Source: G963668345 sp965226215
GTDB lineage: Bacteria; Acidobacteriota; Terriglobia; Bryobacterales; UBA6623
Direction of reading: 5' to 3'
Assembly (NCBI GenBank): GCA_965226215.1
Contig: CBDDCH010000002.1
Span: 3,038,001-3,102,000 of the forward strand
Length of the DNA: 64,000 nt
The notes under the pieces are model-generated. The model had not been told where the DNA came from. It made no database searches and saw only the letters and a program-made list of their open reading frames with translations. Positions 8,994 to 18,920 of this stretch are shown in pieces. The position numbers and the translations under genes are program-made. How positions within the stretch are numbered: the first letter of the stretch is position 1; each line of letters opens with the position of its first letter.

Positions 8994-9401
8994 TCAATCA
9001 CGGATCACGAAAGTATCGGTGCCCAGGACAACCTTAACTTTTTCCGACTCGGCCGTCCAGACGATGTAGGCGGTCTCGCCGTCAACGATTTGCTTGATCA
9101 TCTCGAAATCCGACCCAGGCGGGAACATTTCTCCGAGTTTTTCAAAAAACGGTCTGATCGCCGCCGTACCTTCGAGGACGCCGTCGGGGGTAAGGATCTT
9201 ACTTTCCTCGGTGTAATCGCTCAGGATATCATCGACGTCGCCCTTCCCGAAGGCCTCCAAATGGTGCGCCAATGTGGCCTCGGTTTGTCGGCTGATTTCG
9301 GCGCTGTCTTTCACTTCGGCCGGGGGCTCGTCGACGGGCTGATTCTGACAGCCCCACGAGATCAAGCCAATAGCTAGCAGCAAAGATAAGTTGTGTCTCA
9401 T
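8994..9401 (-). CDS. SnoaL/DUF4440-like (NTF2-fold) exported protein
   Basis: ATG 9401 has AAGGA about 7 bases upstream and opens with MRHNLSLLLAIGLISWGC, a signal sequence ending in a Cys that may be a lipidation site (a weak lipobox). The rest matches the small NTF2-like fold: a helix HHLEAFGKGDVDDILSDYTEES, then ILTPDGVLEGTAAIRPFFEKL and strand-rich IVDGETAYIVWTAES. Members of this fold bind small molecules or act as isomerases, but many are uncharacterised, so no reaction is assigned. The gene stands alone on the minus strand. Confidence 0.65.
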   Translation of the reverse strand: MRHNLSLLLAIGLISWGCQNQPVDEPPAEVKDSAEISRQTEATLAHHLEAFGKGDVDDILSDYTEESKILTPDGVLEGTAAIRPFFEKLGEMFPPGSDFEMIKQIVDGETAYIVWTAESEKVKVVLGTDTFVIRD

Positions 9402-9620
9402 CGTTGTTCCTTGGTGCTGGTGTTGCTCCTGCATGTCTTCCCGGAGAGCGCGCCCGAGGCTCTTTCCTTCACGACTTTTGGTCGTTTAGGGATAGGCCAC
9501 GGACGCAACCGTTTCGACTCCGTGTTTTCGTCTCCATTTTAACGTCCGCTTCAACCTCGACCCAACCTCCCGCGGCGCCCTGTCCCCTGCTGGTTCGAAG
9601 CGCGGAGTTAGGCCGTCGGG

Positions 9621-11075
9621 CTATGCTTGGGTCAACAGTTTCGCGAGCTCGTGGCTGCGGTGTCCCGAGTGTCCTACACCCGTAAGACGCCGGTCGAGGC
9701 CCTGAAATCGATAAGTGAGCTTCATGTGATCGAGCCCCAGCAGTTCGAGCATCGCACCCTGCAGGTCGTTGACGTGAAACTTGTTCTCGGCGGCCACGAA
9801 GCCAAGGTCGTCGGTCGCTCCGATGGCTTTGCCACCGCGCACACCGCCGCCCGCCAGCCAAGTAGAGAAGCCGTAGGGATTGTGGTCTCTGCCCAACTTG
9901 CCCTGCATGACGGGAGTGCGGCCGAATTCTCCGCTGCAGACGACTAGCGTGCTCTCGAGCAGTCCGCGTTGCTTCAAGTCCTCGAGCAGGCCGGCCACGG
10001 GCTTATCCATCTCCCAAGCGTTCTCCATGTGGTTCTTGTCGCACTCACCGTGTCCGTCCCAGTCGCTGCTATAGAGGTGCACGTAGCGCACTCCACGCTC
10101 GACCATTCTTCGCGCCAAAAGACACATGCGGCCGAACTTTTCGGTCGGCTCGTCGTCGAGCCCATACATCTTGAGAACGTGCCGCGGTTCTTTGGAAAGG
10201 TCGATCAACTCCGGCGCGGCCATCTGCATCCGAAAGGCCAGCTCGTAGTTCTTCATGCGGGCCTCGAGGCGCGTGTCGTCGCCCCGGGTTTGCAGATGAC
10301 TGCGGTTCGCCTTCTTGACCCTAGCAAGGATTCTCCGCTGCCTCTGCAAGTCAATCTGCGGCGGTGGACTGAGGTTTTCGAAAGGCAGCCCGCGGGTCGA
10401 AACCACCGTGCCCTGGTAGATGGCGGGCAAATAGCCGGTCGCAAACAACGACTTGCTGGACCGCATGTGTCCGTCGGCCATCACAATATAAGAAGGCAGG
10501 TTGTCGACCTCGCTGCCCAGTCCGTAAAGGATCCACGAGCCCATGCTGGCGGCTCCGATGCGAATCGATCCCGTGTGCAGGTAGCTCAGAGCCGGTCCGT
10601 GAATAAACGCCTCGTGATAGCACGAGCGAATCACGGCCAAATCGTCGGCGTGCTTGGATAAGTGCGGGAAGAGGTCGGAAATCTCGAGACCCGACTTGCC
10701 GTGCTTCTTAAATTTCCGCCGGGTAGCCAGCAGTTTGGCTTCGTAGGCGTCGATTTGCGCTAGCAGTAAGCCCTCGCGGTAGCTCTCCGGCAGCACTTGT
10801 CCGTCGTAGCGTTCAAGAGCCGGTTTGTAGTCGAAGCTGTCTACTTGACTCAGCCCGCCCTGCAGGAAGATGAAGATGACGCTCTTGGCTTTTCCCGGGA
10901 AATGGGGCGCTTTGGGACCTAGCGGATCATACGACGAAGGACCGCGCGCTGCCAACAGACTCTCTTGGTTCAACAAGTGGCCCAAGGCCAGCGAGCCGAA
11001 TCCAAACGACGATTTCTTCAAGAACTCTCGCCGGGAATCTACCTCCAGGCTTCCGCGGCAAGCTGGTGTGCGCAT
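9621..11075 (-). CDS. DUF1501 protein, Tat-exported (cassette 1)
   Basis: About 484 residues. ATG 11075 is preceded by GGAGGGG, which decides the start over upstream ATGs. The N-terminus has a twin-arginine-like motif (SRREFLKKSS) followed by a hydrophobic segment. Family landmarks follow: FIFLQGGLSQVDSFDYKP, HPALSYLHTGS-like and SMGSWILYGLGSE segments, RYVHLYSSDWDGHG, CSGEFGRTP and YGFSTWLAGGGVRGG. DUF1501 belongs to the alkaline-phosphatase/sulfatase superfamily and acts outside the cytoplasm. The gene follows the DUF1549/DUF1553 gene with an 18-bp gap; the two probably form an operon. Confidence 0.85.
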   Translation of the reverse strand: MRTPACRGSLEVDSRREFLKKSSFGFGSLALGHLLNQESLLAARGPSSYDPLGPKAPHFPGKAKSVIFIFLQGGLSQVDSFDYKPALERYDGQVLPESYREGLLLAQIDAYEAKLLATRRKFKKHGKSGLEISDLFPHLSKHADDLAVIRSCYHEAFIHGPALSYLHTGSIRIGAASMGSWILYGLGSEVDNLPSYIVMADGHMRSSKSLFATGYLPAIYQGTVVSTRGLPFENLSPPPQIDLQRQRRILARVKKANRSHLQTRGDDTRLEARMKNYELAFRMQMAAPELIDLSKEPRHVLKMYGLDDEPTEKFGRMCLLARRMVERGVRYVHLYSSDWDGHGECDKNHMENAWEMDKPVAGLLEDLKQRGLLESTLVVCSGEFGRTPVMQGKLGRDHNPYGFSTWLAGGGVRGGKAIGATDDLGFVAAENKFHVNDLQGAMLELLGLDHMKLTYRFQGLDRRLTGVGHSGHRSHELAKLLTQA

Positions 11076-11092
11076 GGGGTCCCCTCCCTTCA

Positions 11093-13747
11093 TCAATCTA
11101 CAAACAGAAATTCGTTCAAGTTGAAAACAGCCAAGCAGAGTTCGGTGAGCGCTGCCGCCCGGGGTGCATCGATCGTCTGCAAAGCTTCCGGCAACTCTCC
11201 GGGAGGCTCTTTCCAAGCGCCCTGCGCCCCAGCCGCTTCCAGCATTTCGAGATCGTCCTGTTTTTCCTCACTCGTCGGCGGCCGGCCCATGGCGGTCCGC
11301 CAGGCGTTTTCGACCCAAGCCTCCGCGTCGTCTCCGTGGTCTTTTACAAGCCGGTCCGCGAAATGGAGAGCCTGCTGGAACGACATCTCGTTGTTTAAGA
11401 GCCACAGCGACTGAGGAGCTACTGTCGTCACGTCCCGGCGCTCGCAAGTGACGGCGGAGTTGGGTGTATCGAACTTCTCAAACATCGGGAAGTCGAAGTT
11501 GCGCCGCCGGAGAATATAGATCGCTCGGCGCGTGTGGTCTTTCGGGTCGGCGTTCACTGTCCAAGACCACTTCCTCCTCAGGGGCGCCATTTCCGTTTGC
11601 GACATCGCCGGTAGCACAGGCCGGCCCCACATCTTCGTGTTCAACGTGCCCGCGACCGAGTGAATGTTATCCCATACGGCCTCGGCCTCCAAGCGCCTGC
11701 GGTTCGTGCGCCAGAGGTAGGAGTTCGTCGGATCCTTCCGGGTATTCCCCTCATGCTGGAACTCGCTGGACCTCTGGTAGGTCGACGAAAGCATGATCAG
11801 ACGGTGCATCGATTTCAGACTCCAGCCGCCCCTCACGAACTCAGTCGCCAGCCAGTCAAGCAATTCGGGATGAGTGGGCGGCTGGCCCTGGCGGCCGAAG
11901 TCGTTCGATGTGCTTACGATTCCCGCACCAAAGTGCCACTGCCAGAGGCGGTTGACCATCACGCGAGCCGTCAAGGGATGATGGGGATTTGTCAGCCAGA
12001 GCGCGAACTCTTTCCGATAGCGAGGCCCGTACCGTTCTTTTGGCTCGAAGTTCACCCCGTCGCCGAAGACTCGGGGAATGGCGGGACCCACCTTCTCCTT
12101 GAGCTGTCGGACGTCGCCGCGATCACGGACGTGTACCGCCCGAATCAACTCCGGCTCGACGTGGCCCAGCACAGTCGCTGAAGGGGTGTCGAAGAAGGTG
12201 TCGTACTCCACGTTGTGCGAGGGCTCCAGCGTAGGGAAGCTGATGACGGCTTCCGCCAATCGGTGGACCAGAGTTTCGTACTCGTCCTTCTCCGCGGGGG
12301 TCATGTGCTTTCGCAGGTCGGGCCTCGTCCGTTCCCCGCGATCGAAGTCAAGAAGGGCCTCGACGGCTTTCTCCAAAGGCGCAGCAAGCTTTTGCTGCTC
12401 TTCCGTCCGATCGTCTTCCGGCACCTCGTAGGCGGCGACAACTTCCGGCGAGAACTCGGCCTTCTTCTCTTCGGTGATCCTCTTTTTCACTCTGTCTTCG
12501 AACAGCCCGTACGCATCGCGCACTTCATCGAGCTCGATGTAGCGGGGAAAGTCATCTCTGCGATGCAACACGGACAGCGCGGTAACCACGGGAATAGTGA
12601 CCGGCTGACTGGTAGCAAAGATGGCCTGCATCGAGTAATAGTCCCGCTGCGAGAAGGGATCGAATTTATGGTCGTGACAGCGGGCGCAGCCCAGCGACAG
12701 CCCCATGAACGCCGCACCCGTCGTATCGACCCAATCGGTTAGCCTTTCGTAAAGAAGCCTGGGCGTGTCGAGGTTGGATTCCGCAATGACGGGACCGAAG
12801 CCGTACATACTGGTGCCGACGCGCGCCTCCAGGTGTTCCAATTTCTCCGGCGGGACCGCGTAGTTGCTGTCGAAGAGATCGAGATTATCCGGCCACAGCT
12901 CGTCTCCCGCGATCTGTTCCTGCACGAAACGGTCGTAGGGCTTGTCTTCGTTGAAAGACTTGATCACGTAGTCTCGGTAGCGCCATGCGTTAGGGGCATA
13001 GAGGTCCGACTCGAAGCCCTCGCTGTCGGCATAGCGCACGACGTCGAGCCAGTGCCGGGCCCATCGCTCACCGTAACGGTCGGAAGCCAGTAGCTTATCG
13101 ATCAGCTTTTCGTAAGCCTGGGGAGAAGTGTCGTTTAGAAACTCGTCGATTTGCTCGGGGGTTGGAGGTAGGCCGATTACGTCGAAATAGGCGCGGCGGA
13201 CCAAGGTGAGCTTACTGGCCGGCGGCGCCAACGCAAGGTCCTTCTCTTCGATCTTCGCCAGGGTGAAGGCGTCAATCGGATTGTGAACCAGGTCGGCGTG
13301 TTTAGCCGGCTCCGGGACGGCCGGACGGGGTGGTTTCCGAAAAGCCCACCAGTCTGGTTCGGCATTCCCTTCTTTCGCGGACCTGGGCCAGCGAGCGCCT
13401 TGGTTGATCCATTTGGTCAGGGTTTCCAGTTCCGCGGTGGGCAGCGGCTCTTTGCTGCCGGGAGGCATCGCCAGGTCGCCGACGTGAGCAGCTACCTGAT
13501 ACAACAGGCTTTCGGCGGCGTTTCCCGGCGCCACCGCGGGGCCTCGACTTCCCCCTTTGAGCAGTGTCTCCCTCTGCCGCAGGTCCAAACCCGACATCTG
13601 CGCCGAGCCATGACAGGCAAGGCAGTTCTTCTCGAGGATAGCTATCGCCTCGTCGGCGAGCGACGAGCTTGCCGCAGCGGGAGCCCCACACACCACAAGC
13701 CACAAGCTCGTAGCTAGGGTTACGAAGCAAGTGCGAAAACTGCCCAT
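11093..13747 (-). CDS. Cytochrome c-like DUF1549/DUF1553 protein (cassette 1)
   Basis: About 884 residues with a signal peptide (LATSLWLVVCGAPAAA) and one CxxCH haem-binding site (C42-C45-H46, NCLACHGS) in the N-terminal planctomycete-type cytochrome domain. DUF1549 follows (YFDVIGLPPTPEQIDEFL, GERWARHWLDVVRYADS, CARCHDHKFDPFSQ). The C-terminal DUF1553 domain has NPHHPLTARVMVNRLWQWHFG, LDWLATEF and the Arg-rich RRAIYILRRR stretch. ATG 13747 is preferred over ATG 13777. The role of such proteins is not established; they are proposed to work in extracellular oxidation or polymer breakdown with the adjacent DUF1501 protein. Confidence 0.85.
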   Translation of the reverse strand: MGSFRTCFVTLATSLWLVVCGAPAAASSSLADEAIAILEKNCLACHGSAQMSGLDLRQRETLLKGGSRGPAVAPGNAAESLLYQVAAHVGDLAMPPGSKEPLPTAELETLTKWINQGARWPRSAKEGNAEPDWWAFRKPPRPAVPEPAKHADLVHNPIDAFTLAKIEEKDLALAPPASKLTLVRRAYFDVIGLPPTPEQIDEFLNDTSPQAYEKLIDKLLASDRYGERWARHWLDVVRYADSEGFESDLYAPNAWRYRDYVIKSFNEDKPYDRFVQEQIAGDELWPDNLDLFDSNYAVPPEKLEHLEARVGTSMYGFGPVIAESNLDTPRLLYERLTDWVDTTGAAFMGLSLGCARCHDHKFDPFSQRDYYSMQAIFATSQPVTIPVVTALSVLHRRDDFPRYIELDEVRDAYGLFEDRVKKRITEEKKAEFSPEVVAAYEVPEDDRTEEQQKLAAPLEKAVEALLDFDRGERTRPDLRKHMTPAEKDEYETLVHRLAEAVISFPTLEPSHNVEYDTFFDTPSATVLGHVEPELIRAVHVRDRGDVRQLKEKVGPAIPRVFGDGVNFEPKERYGPRYRKEFALWLTNPHHPLTARVMVNRLWQWHFGAGIVSTSNDFGRQGQPPTHPELLDWLATEFVRGGWSLKSMHRLIMLSSTYQRSSEFQHEGNTRKDPTNSYLWRTNRRRLEAEAVWDNIHSVAGTLNTKMWGRPVLPAMSQTEMAPLRRKWSWTVNADPKDHTRRAIYILRRRNFDFPMFEKFDTPNSAVTCERRDVTTVAPQSLWLLNNEMSFQQALHFADRLVKDHGDDAEAWVENAWRTAMGRPPTSEEKQDDLEMLEAAGAQGAWKEPPGELPEALQTIDAPRAAALTELCLAVFNLNEFLFVD

Positions 13748-14506
13748 GGCCGCCCTATCTCCATTGGCGTTCGGCATGCCCCAGGCTCACCAAACACCGT
13801 ACGCCCGGAACCCGCGAAAGAAACGGCTGACACACCGTATACACAGGTTGCCCGATTCGCGCCGGCAACCACACTCAGTATAAGTCCGGAGTGACTCTGA
13901 AAACAAGAATGTGAGAGTGGGAATGCCCCTTCCGCAGAGTGAGTCGAGGGAAATATAAGCCCGGGTACCACATGGAGGTGCGGCTTTACGTGCTTGGCAC
14001 AGGTGCGCTGCTGGCCTTTCAACCTCAGATCCCGCTATTGCCTTCGGGGTTACCCGGGCAGGAACGAGTATAACGCCTCTGCTTGAGTCGGTCAATGGAA
14101 TTTTTTACTCCGAACGAGAGGTCACTGGCCACCAAAATGCACGATGCAATAGCCCAGCTCATACGCTTCGGGTTCTATCGGCAGCGCCCAGAGTCCGTGT
14201 CTAAACGTCCAATTGTTTTGTGGCGCACGCTCTCAGCGTGCCGCGTCGCGACTCTTCTCGACGCCTGGCGCAGTTCGGTTACCCCAGTTTCAGCAACGTA
14301 CAGACCACTAGCGATCCCGCATTTCTCACAGAGGGTGTCTACCACGGGCTGCTAGGGGCGGGCCCGCACACCAAGCAGCGACCGCCACTTTTGGCGGTCC
14401 TAGTTTCGAGTTCGGCCGGCAATCCCGCCGGCTCCCTTAGTGTGCAAAGCTGCTCCGGGTCGGCTAATATACTAACGGTAGGCATCCTTCCCTGTAAGAG
14501 TTGGCC
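13748..14506. other. Divergent intergenic region between the two cassettes
   Basis: No gene seen in about 760 bp. It should hold both divergent promoters. An imperfect member of the GGCGCACGC...GCGTGCCGCGTCGCGAC hairpin repeat lies at about 14220-14270. Two palindromes follow: GACCGCCACTTTTGGCGGTC at 14380-14399 and GCCGGCAATCCCGCCGGC at 14415-14432. TAATAT near 14465 is a possible -10 element for the plus-strand gene. Confidence 0.5.
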
Positions 14507-17491
14507 ATGAAACCCTTGAGGAGTTTCATTCTCGCGATCACATTGATCTCTTCGTGGAGCATTGCCGCGGCAGCGGAAATCCGCTTCAACCGTGATATCC
14601 GACCGATCCTGTCGAAGAACTGTTTCCAGTGTCACGGTCCCGACCGCAACGCCCGCCAGGCAGACCTCCGTCTAGACAGGAAAGAAGAAGCCGTCGCGGC
14701 AGGGGCCATCAAGCCCGGCGACCCAGGCAACAGCAAGTTGGTGCAGCGGATCCGCGCCTCGGACCCTGTCCGCGTCATGCCGCCATCCTGGTCAAACAAG
14801 AAACTCAGCGACGAACAAAAGGACCTGCTAACAAGTTGGATCGATCAAGGTGCTGAATACGAACAGCACTGGGCCTACATCAAACCGGAGCGACCCGAAG
14901 CCCCCAAAGGTGCATCCGCGATCGACTACCTGGTCAACAAGAAACTCGAAGAGAAAGGCTTACAACCTGTCGGCCAAGCCGGCCGCCGCACGCTTGCCAG
15001 ACGCTTGAGTCTTGATCTAACCGGGCTGCCGCCTTCCCCGGAAACTGTCGATGCTTTCGTCAGCAACAGCGACGCTCGTGCTTACGAGAAGCTGGTGAAG
15101 AAGTTCATGTCATCGCCCCAGTTTGGGGAAAGAATGGCGGTTCACTGGCTGGACTTGGTGCGGTATGCCGACACGATGGGGTTTCACGGTGACGTGCCGA
15201 TCAACATGTACCCGTTCCGGGACTACGTGATTCGTTCGTTCAACGACAACAAGCCCTTCGACCAGTTCACTCGCGAGCAACTTGGGGGCGACCTTTTACC
15301 GAACCCAACGACTTGGCAGCGGGTCGCCAGCGGGTATAACCGCCTCAACCGCATGACCAACGAGGGCGGCGCGCAAGCCGGGGAATACTTGGCAAGATAC
15401 CTGTCCGATCGACTGCGGGCGACTTCGAGCGTTTGGCTCGGTTCAACACTGGGATGCGCGGAGTGCCACGATCACAAATTCGACCCCTTTGCGACCAAAG
15501 ACTTTTACCAGTTCGCTGCCTTCTTCGCCGACATCGAGGAGGTAGGTGTCTACCCAGGGACTTGGGACTTCGGTCCTCGGGTCCGGGTGCCTACTCCCGA
15601 GGGGGAACAGGAGATCGCCGGAATCGATCGCCAAATCGCCAAGTTCGAGCAAGAAGGCAAGGGGCGGCTTGCCGCCGGCGAGACAGAGATGGAAGGCTTC
15701 GCTCGCCACATTCGAGAAAACCTCGAAAGCTGGGTCGTGCCGAAAGTGCGCCAGCTTGCCGCGAAAAGCAAAGCTAAGTTCCGCCGCCACAAAGACGGGA
15801 CGATCGAGATCAAAGGAGAAGCCCCGGTTACCGACATCCATCGCGCCGATCTGAAGCTTGGCCCGGGGAAGGTAACAGCAATTCGATTGGAAGTGCTTCA
15901 GTTTGATGCCGAGAAGCGGTTCATTCTGACCCGCTTCACGGTCGAGCTCCTGCGCCGTCGTTCACGACCGCAACCCCTTCCCATCGTGGCGGCGTTCGAC
16001 AACGGCCACGAAGATCGCCGCAACGCGCTCTATGCCCTCGATGACCACGATCAAAGCGGCTGGGGCCAATCGGGCGAAGCGGGGGATCCGTCGCCGCAAG
16101 CCATCTTTCTTCTCGATTCGCCTTTGGAAACAAGCGTCGGTGACTCACTCCGGGTCCGTATGTACTACGAATGGAAGCATAAGACTAAGGCCCCGAGCCG
16201 TTTCCGGCTGTCGGTTACCGATGCCGCGTTCCCTGAATTCGCACCGCGAAAGAGTGTGCGAGAAGCAGTCCTGGCAAAGGATGATCTCACGGCTGACAAG
16301 CAGACAGCGCTCAAGGAACATTTTTCTAGCATCACCAACGGGAACTCCCATTGGAAGCAGATTCGGGAGTTGGAGCGACAGAAGCAGGTCGTCGTCCAAG
16401 CAGGCGGTGACTGTCTCACCACGCACGCGGTAGAGCCGCGAACGGTTCGGGTTCTGCCGCGCGGCAATTGGATGGACGAGTCCGGAGAGATCGTCGAGCC
16501 CCAGGCGCCTCACTTTCTCAAGCAAATCCCCATTCGAAACGGTCGCCTCACGCGCCTCGATCTCGCCAGTTGGCTCGTGGACCGCGACAACCCCCTAACA
16601 GCGCGCGTCTTCGTCAACCGCCTTTGGAAGGCGTTGTTCGGAACCGGACTGTCGAAGATACTCAACGACATCGGGTCGCAGGGAGAGGCGCCCCAGAACC
16701 AGGACTTGCTCGACTGGCTGGCCGTTGAGTTTATGGAAAGCGGCTGGGACGTCAAACACATCGTCCGGACAATGTTGCTGTCCGAGACTTATCGCCGTTC
16801 GAGCGAACCGAGCGGAGAGTTGAAGGCCGGCGACCCTTACAATATCTACCACGGGCGCCAGTCGGCCACCCGGCTGGACGCGGAGTTTATCCGCGACGGC
16901 GCCCTAGCGGTCAGCGGACTGCTGAATCCCGCAATTGGCGGTCCCAGTGTCAAGCCTTACCAGCCCCCCGGCTATTACAAGGAACTCAACTTCCCCAAGC
17001 GTACCTATAAGCCGGACCTGAACGAGAACCAGTTTCGCCGTGGCCTCTACACGCACTGGCAGCGGCAATACCTCCATCCGTCGCTGATGGCGTTCGACGC
17101 TCCCTCGCGCGAGGAGTGCGCGGCCGACCGTTCTATTTCGAACACACCACTACAGGCGCTTACCCTGCTGAACGACACCACTTACGTAGAAGCAGCGCGG
17201 GGGCTCGCAAAACGGATTCTGCAGTCGGACGAAACGGATACTGGCGCGCGCCTCGATTTCGCCTTCCGGCACGCCTTCTCTCGAAACGCGGGGGCTGAGG
17301 AACGCGAGGTCCTTGCGCAACTCTTGAAGAGCCGGCGCGAGCATTTCACGAGCCACCCCGAGGACGCCGAGAGTCTGCTTTCGGTCGGTATTTCCGAGGT
17401 CCCGGAAGACTTGGACCTCGACGAGCTCGCTGCTTGGACCAGTGTCGCGCGGGCGATCTTCAACAAGCACGAGTTCATCATGAGGTATTAG
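14507..17491 (+). CDS. Cytochrome c-like DUF1549/DUF1553 protein (cassette 2)
   Basis: About 994 residues. ATG 14507 (MKPLRSFILA) starts a clear signal peptide ending at AAAAE; an in-frame TTG six bases upstream is less likely. One CxxCH site (C39-C42-H43, CFQCHGPD) marks the cytochrome domain. DUF1549 landmarks are LSLDLTGLPPSPE, GERMAVHWLDLVRYADT and CAECHDHKFDPFATKDF. A long central insert of beta-type sequence, absent from cassette 1, precedes DUF1553 (DNPLTARVFVNRLWKALFG, LDWLAVEFMESGW, HWQRQYLHPSLMAFDAP). The DUF1501 gene follows after 7 bp. It is a paralogue of the minus-strand gene 760 bp away. Confidence 0.88.
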   Translation: MKPLRSFILAITLISSWSIAAAAEIRFNRDIRPILSKNCFQCHGPDRNARQADLRLDRKEEAVAAGAIKPGDPGNSKLVQRIRASDPVRVMPPSWSNKKLSDEQKDLLTSWIDQGAEYEQHWAYIKPERPEAPKGASAIDYLVNKKLEEKGLQPVGQAGRRTLARRLSLDLTGLPPSPETVDAFVSNSDARAYEKLVKKFMSSPQFGERMAVHWLDLVRYADTMGFHGDVPINMYPFRDYVIRSFNDNKPFDQFTREQLGGDLLPNPTTWQRVASGYNRLNRMTNEGGAQAGEYLARYLSDRLRATSSVWLGSTLGCAECHDHKFDPFATKDFYQFAAFFADIEEVGVYPGTWDFGPRVRVPTPEGEQEIAGIDRQIAKFEQEGKGRLAAGETEMEGFARHIRENLESWVVPKVRQLAAKSKAKFRRHKDGTIEIKGEAPVTDIHRADLKLGPGKVTAIRLEVLQFDAEKRFILTRFTVELLRRRSRPQPLPIVAAFDNGHEDRRNALYALDDHDQSGWGQSGEAGDPSPQAIFLLDSPLETSVGDSLRVRMYYEWKHKTKAPSRFRLSVTDAAFPEFAPRKSVREAVLAKDDLTADKQTALKEHFSSITNGNSHWKQIRELERQKQVVVQAGGDCLTTHAVEPRTVRVLPRGNWMDESGEIVEPQAPHFLKQIPIRNGRLTRLDLASWLVDRDNPLTARVFVNRLWKALFGTGLSKILNDIGSQGEAPQNQDLLDWLAVEFMESGWDVKHIVRTMLLSETYRRSSEPSGELKAGDPYNIYHGRQSATRLDAEFIRDGALAVSGLLNPAIGGPSVKPYQPPGYYKELNFPKRTYKPDLNENQFRRGLYTHWQRQYLHPSLMAFDAPSREECAADRSISNTPLQALTLLNDTTYVEAARGLAKRILQSDETDTGARLDFAFRHAFSRNAGAEEREVLAQLLKSRREHFTSHPEDAESLLSVGISEVPEDLDLDELAAWTSVARAIFNKHEFIMRY

Positions 17492-17498
17492 GGGGTAG

Positions 17499-18920
17499 AT
17501 GATGAGAACGAGCGAATTTCACCTCCAGACCCGCCGGGCCTTTTTGGGCCGCACGTCGATGGGCCTTGGTTCAGCCGCGCTGGCATCTCTTCTCGAACCC
17601 GACCTGTTCGCCGCCCGGCCGGGCATTACGGGCTTCCCGAACTACGACGCCAAGATCAAGCGGGTGATTTTCCTTTGTATGGCCGGCGGTCCGGCTCACC
17701 TCGAGCTACTGGACCACAAGCCCGAGCTGGTAAAGCGAGACGGCGAGCCTATGCCCGAGTCCGTCACGAAGGGCCAGCAGATTGCCCAACTCCAGGGCAA
17801 TGAACTGCGCATTCTGGCGCCGCAGCACCCTTTCAAGCGCTGGGGCACGTCGGGCCAACACTTCACGTCGTTGCTGCCCCACATTGGAGGCATTGCCGAC
17901 GACATCTGCATCATCCGATCGCTGCAAACCGAGCAGATCAACCACGACACGGCTCATACGTTCATGAACACGGGCAACCGGCTGCCCGGACGGCCCAGCA
18001 TGGGCTCCTGGATCACCTACGGGCTGGGTAGCGAGTCGGAAGACCTGCCGGGCTTCGTCGTGCTGACCTCCGAGGGCGGGGCTCAGGCTCAGCCCATCGC
18101 GGCGCGGCAGTGGCATTCGGGTTTTCTGCCCGGCAGATACCAGGGGGTCAAGTTGAACTCGAGCGGGGACCCCGTCAACTACGTCCGTAACCCCAAGGGC
18201 GTAAGCCGCGAAAACCAGTCCCAGCTCATCGATACGATCACGAGCCTCAACCGCATCCAGCAGGATTCGATGGCAGACCCGGAGATCTCGACTCGTATCT
18301 CGCAATACGAGCTGGCGTTTCGCATGCAGATGAGTGTTCCCGACCTGGTCGATTTCAGCAACGAGCCCAAGCACGTTCTCGACATGTACGGCACCAAGGG
18401 CGGGGACGGGTCGTTTGCCTCGAACTGCTTGCTGGCCCGGCGCCTGGCCGAGCGCGGAGTTCGCTTCATCCATTTGTATCATCGCGGATGGGACCATCAC
18501 GGCGAAATCAAAAAAGGCATGATTGAAAGTTGCGGCTATGTCGACCAAGGCTCCGCCGCACTGGTGAAAGACTTAAAAGACCGCGGCATGCTAAGCGACT
18601 CGCTCATCCTCTGGTGCGGAGAGTTCGGCCGCACGCCCATGTCGCAGGGCAAAGACCGTTCGCTTCTTGGACGCGATCACCACATCAAAGGTTTTTCCAT
18701 GTGGATGGCCGGCGGCGGCATCAAAGGCGGCATCAGCTACGGTGCCACGGACGACCTCGGTTATAACGCCGTGGAGAATGTTGTCCACGTCCACGATCTC
18801 CACGCGACGATGCTGCACCTGCTCGGCATCGACCACAAGAAGTTGACCTACCGCTTCCAGGGCCGCGACTTCCGGCTCACCGACGTCCACGGCCGCATCG
18901 TTCGCGACATATTGACGTAG
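17499..18920 (+). CDS. DUF1501 protein, Tat-exported (cassette 2)
   Basis: 473 residues. The start is one of two adjacent ATGs (17499 or 17502), preceded by a G-rich ribosome binding site overlapping the previous stop. The N-terminus carries TRRAFLGRTSMGLG, a twin-arginine-type signal. The DUF1501 pattern continues with VIFLCMAGGPAHLELLDHKP, HTFMNTGNRLPGRPSMGSW, RFIHLYHRGWDHHG, WCGEFGRTPMSQG, RDHHIKGFSMWMAGGGIKGG and a terminal KLTYRFQGRDFRLTD. It shares this C-terminus with the cassette 1 protein, so the two pairs are paralogous. Likely periplasmic or extracellular; substrate unknown. Confidence 0.88.
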   Translation: MMRTSEFHLQTRRAFLGRTSMGLGSAALASLLEPDLFAARPGITGFPNYDAKIKRVIFLCMAGGPAHLELLDHKPELVKRDGEPMPESVTKGQQIAQLQGNELRILAPQHPFKRWGTSGQHFTSLLPHIGGIADDICIIRSLQTEQINHDTAHTFMNTGNRLPGRPSMGSWITYGLGSESEDLPGFVVLTSEGGAQAQPIAARQWHSGFLPGRYQGVKLNSSGDPVNYVRNPKGVSRENQSQLIDTITSLNRIQQDSMADPEISTRISQYELAFRMQMSVPDLVDFSNEPKHVLDMYGTKGGDGSFASNCLLARRLAERGVRFIHLYHRGWDHHGEIKKGMIESCGYVDQGSAALVKDLKDRGMLSDSLILWCGEFGRTPMSQGKDRSLLGRDHHIKGFSMWMAGGGIKGGISYGATDDLGYNAVENVVHVHDLHATMLHLLGIDHKKLTYRFQGRDFRLTDVHGRIVRDILT

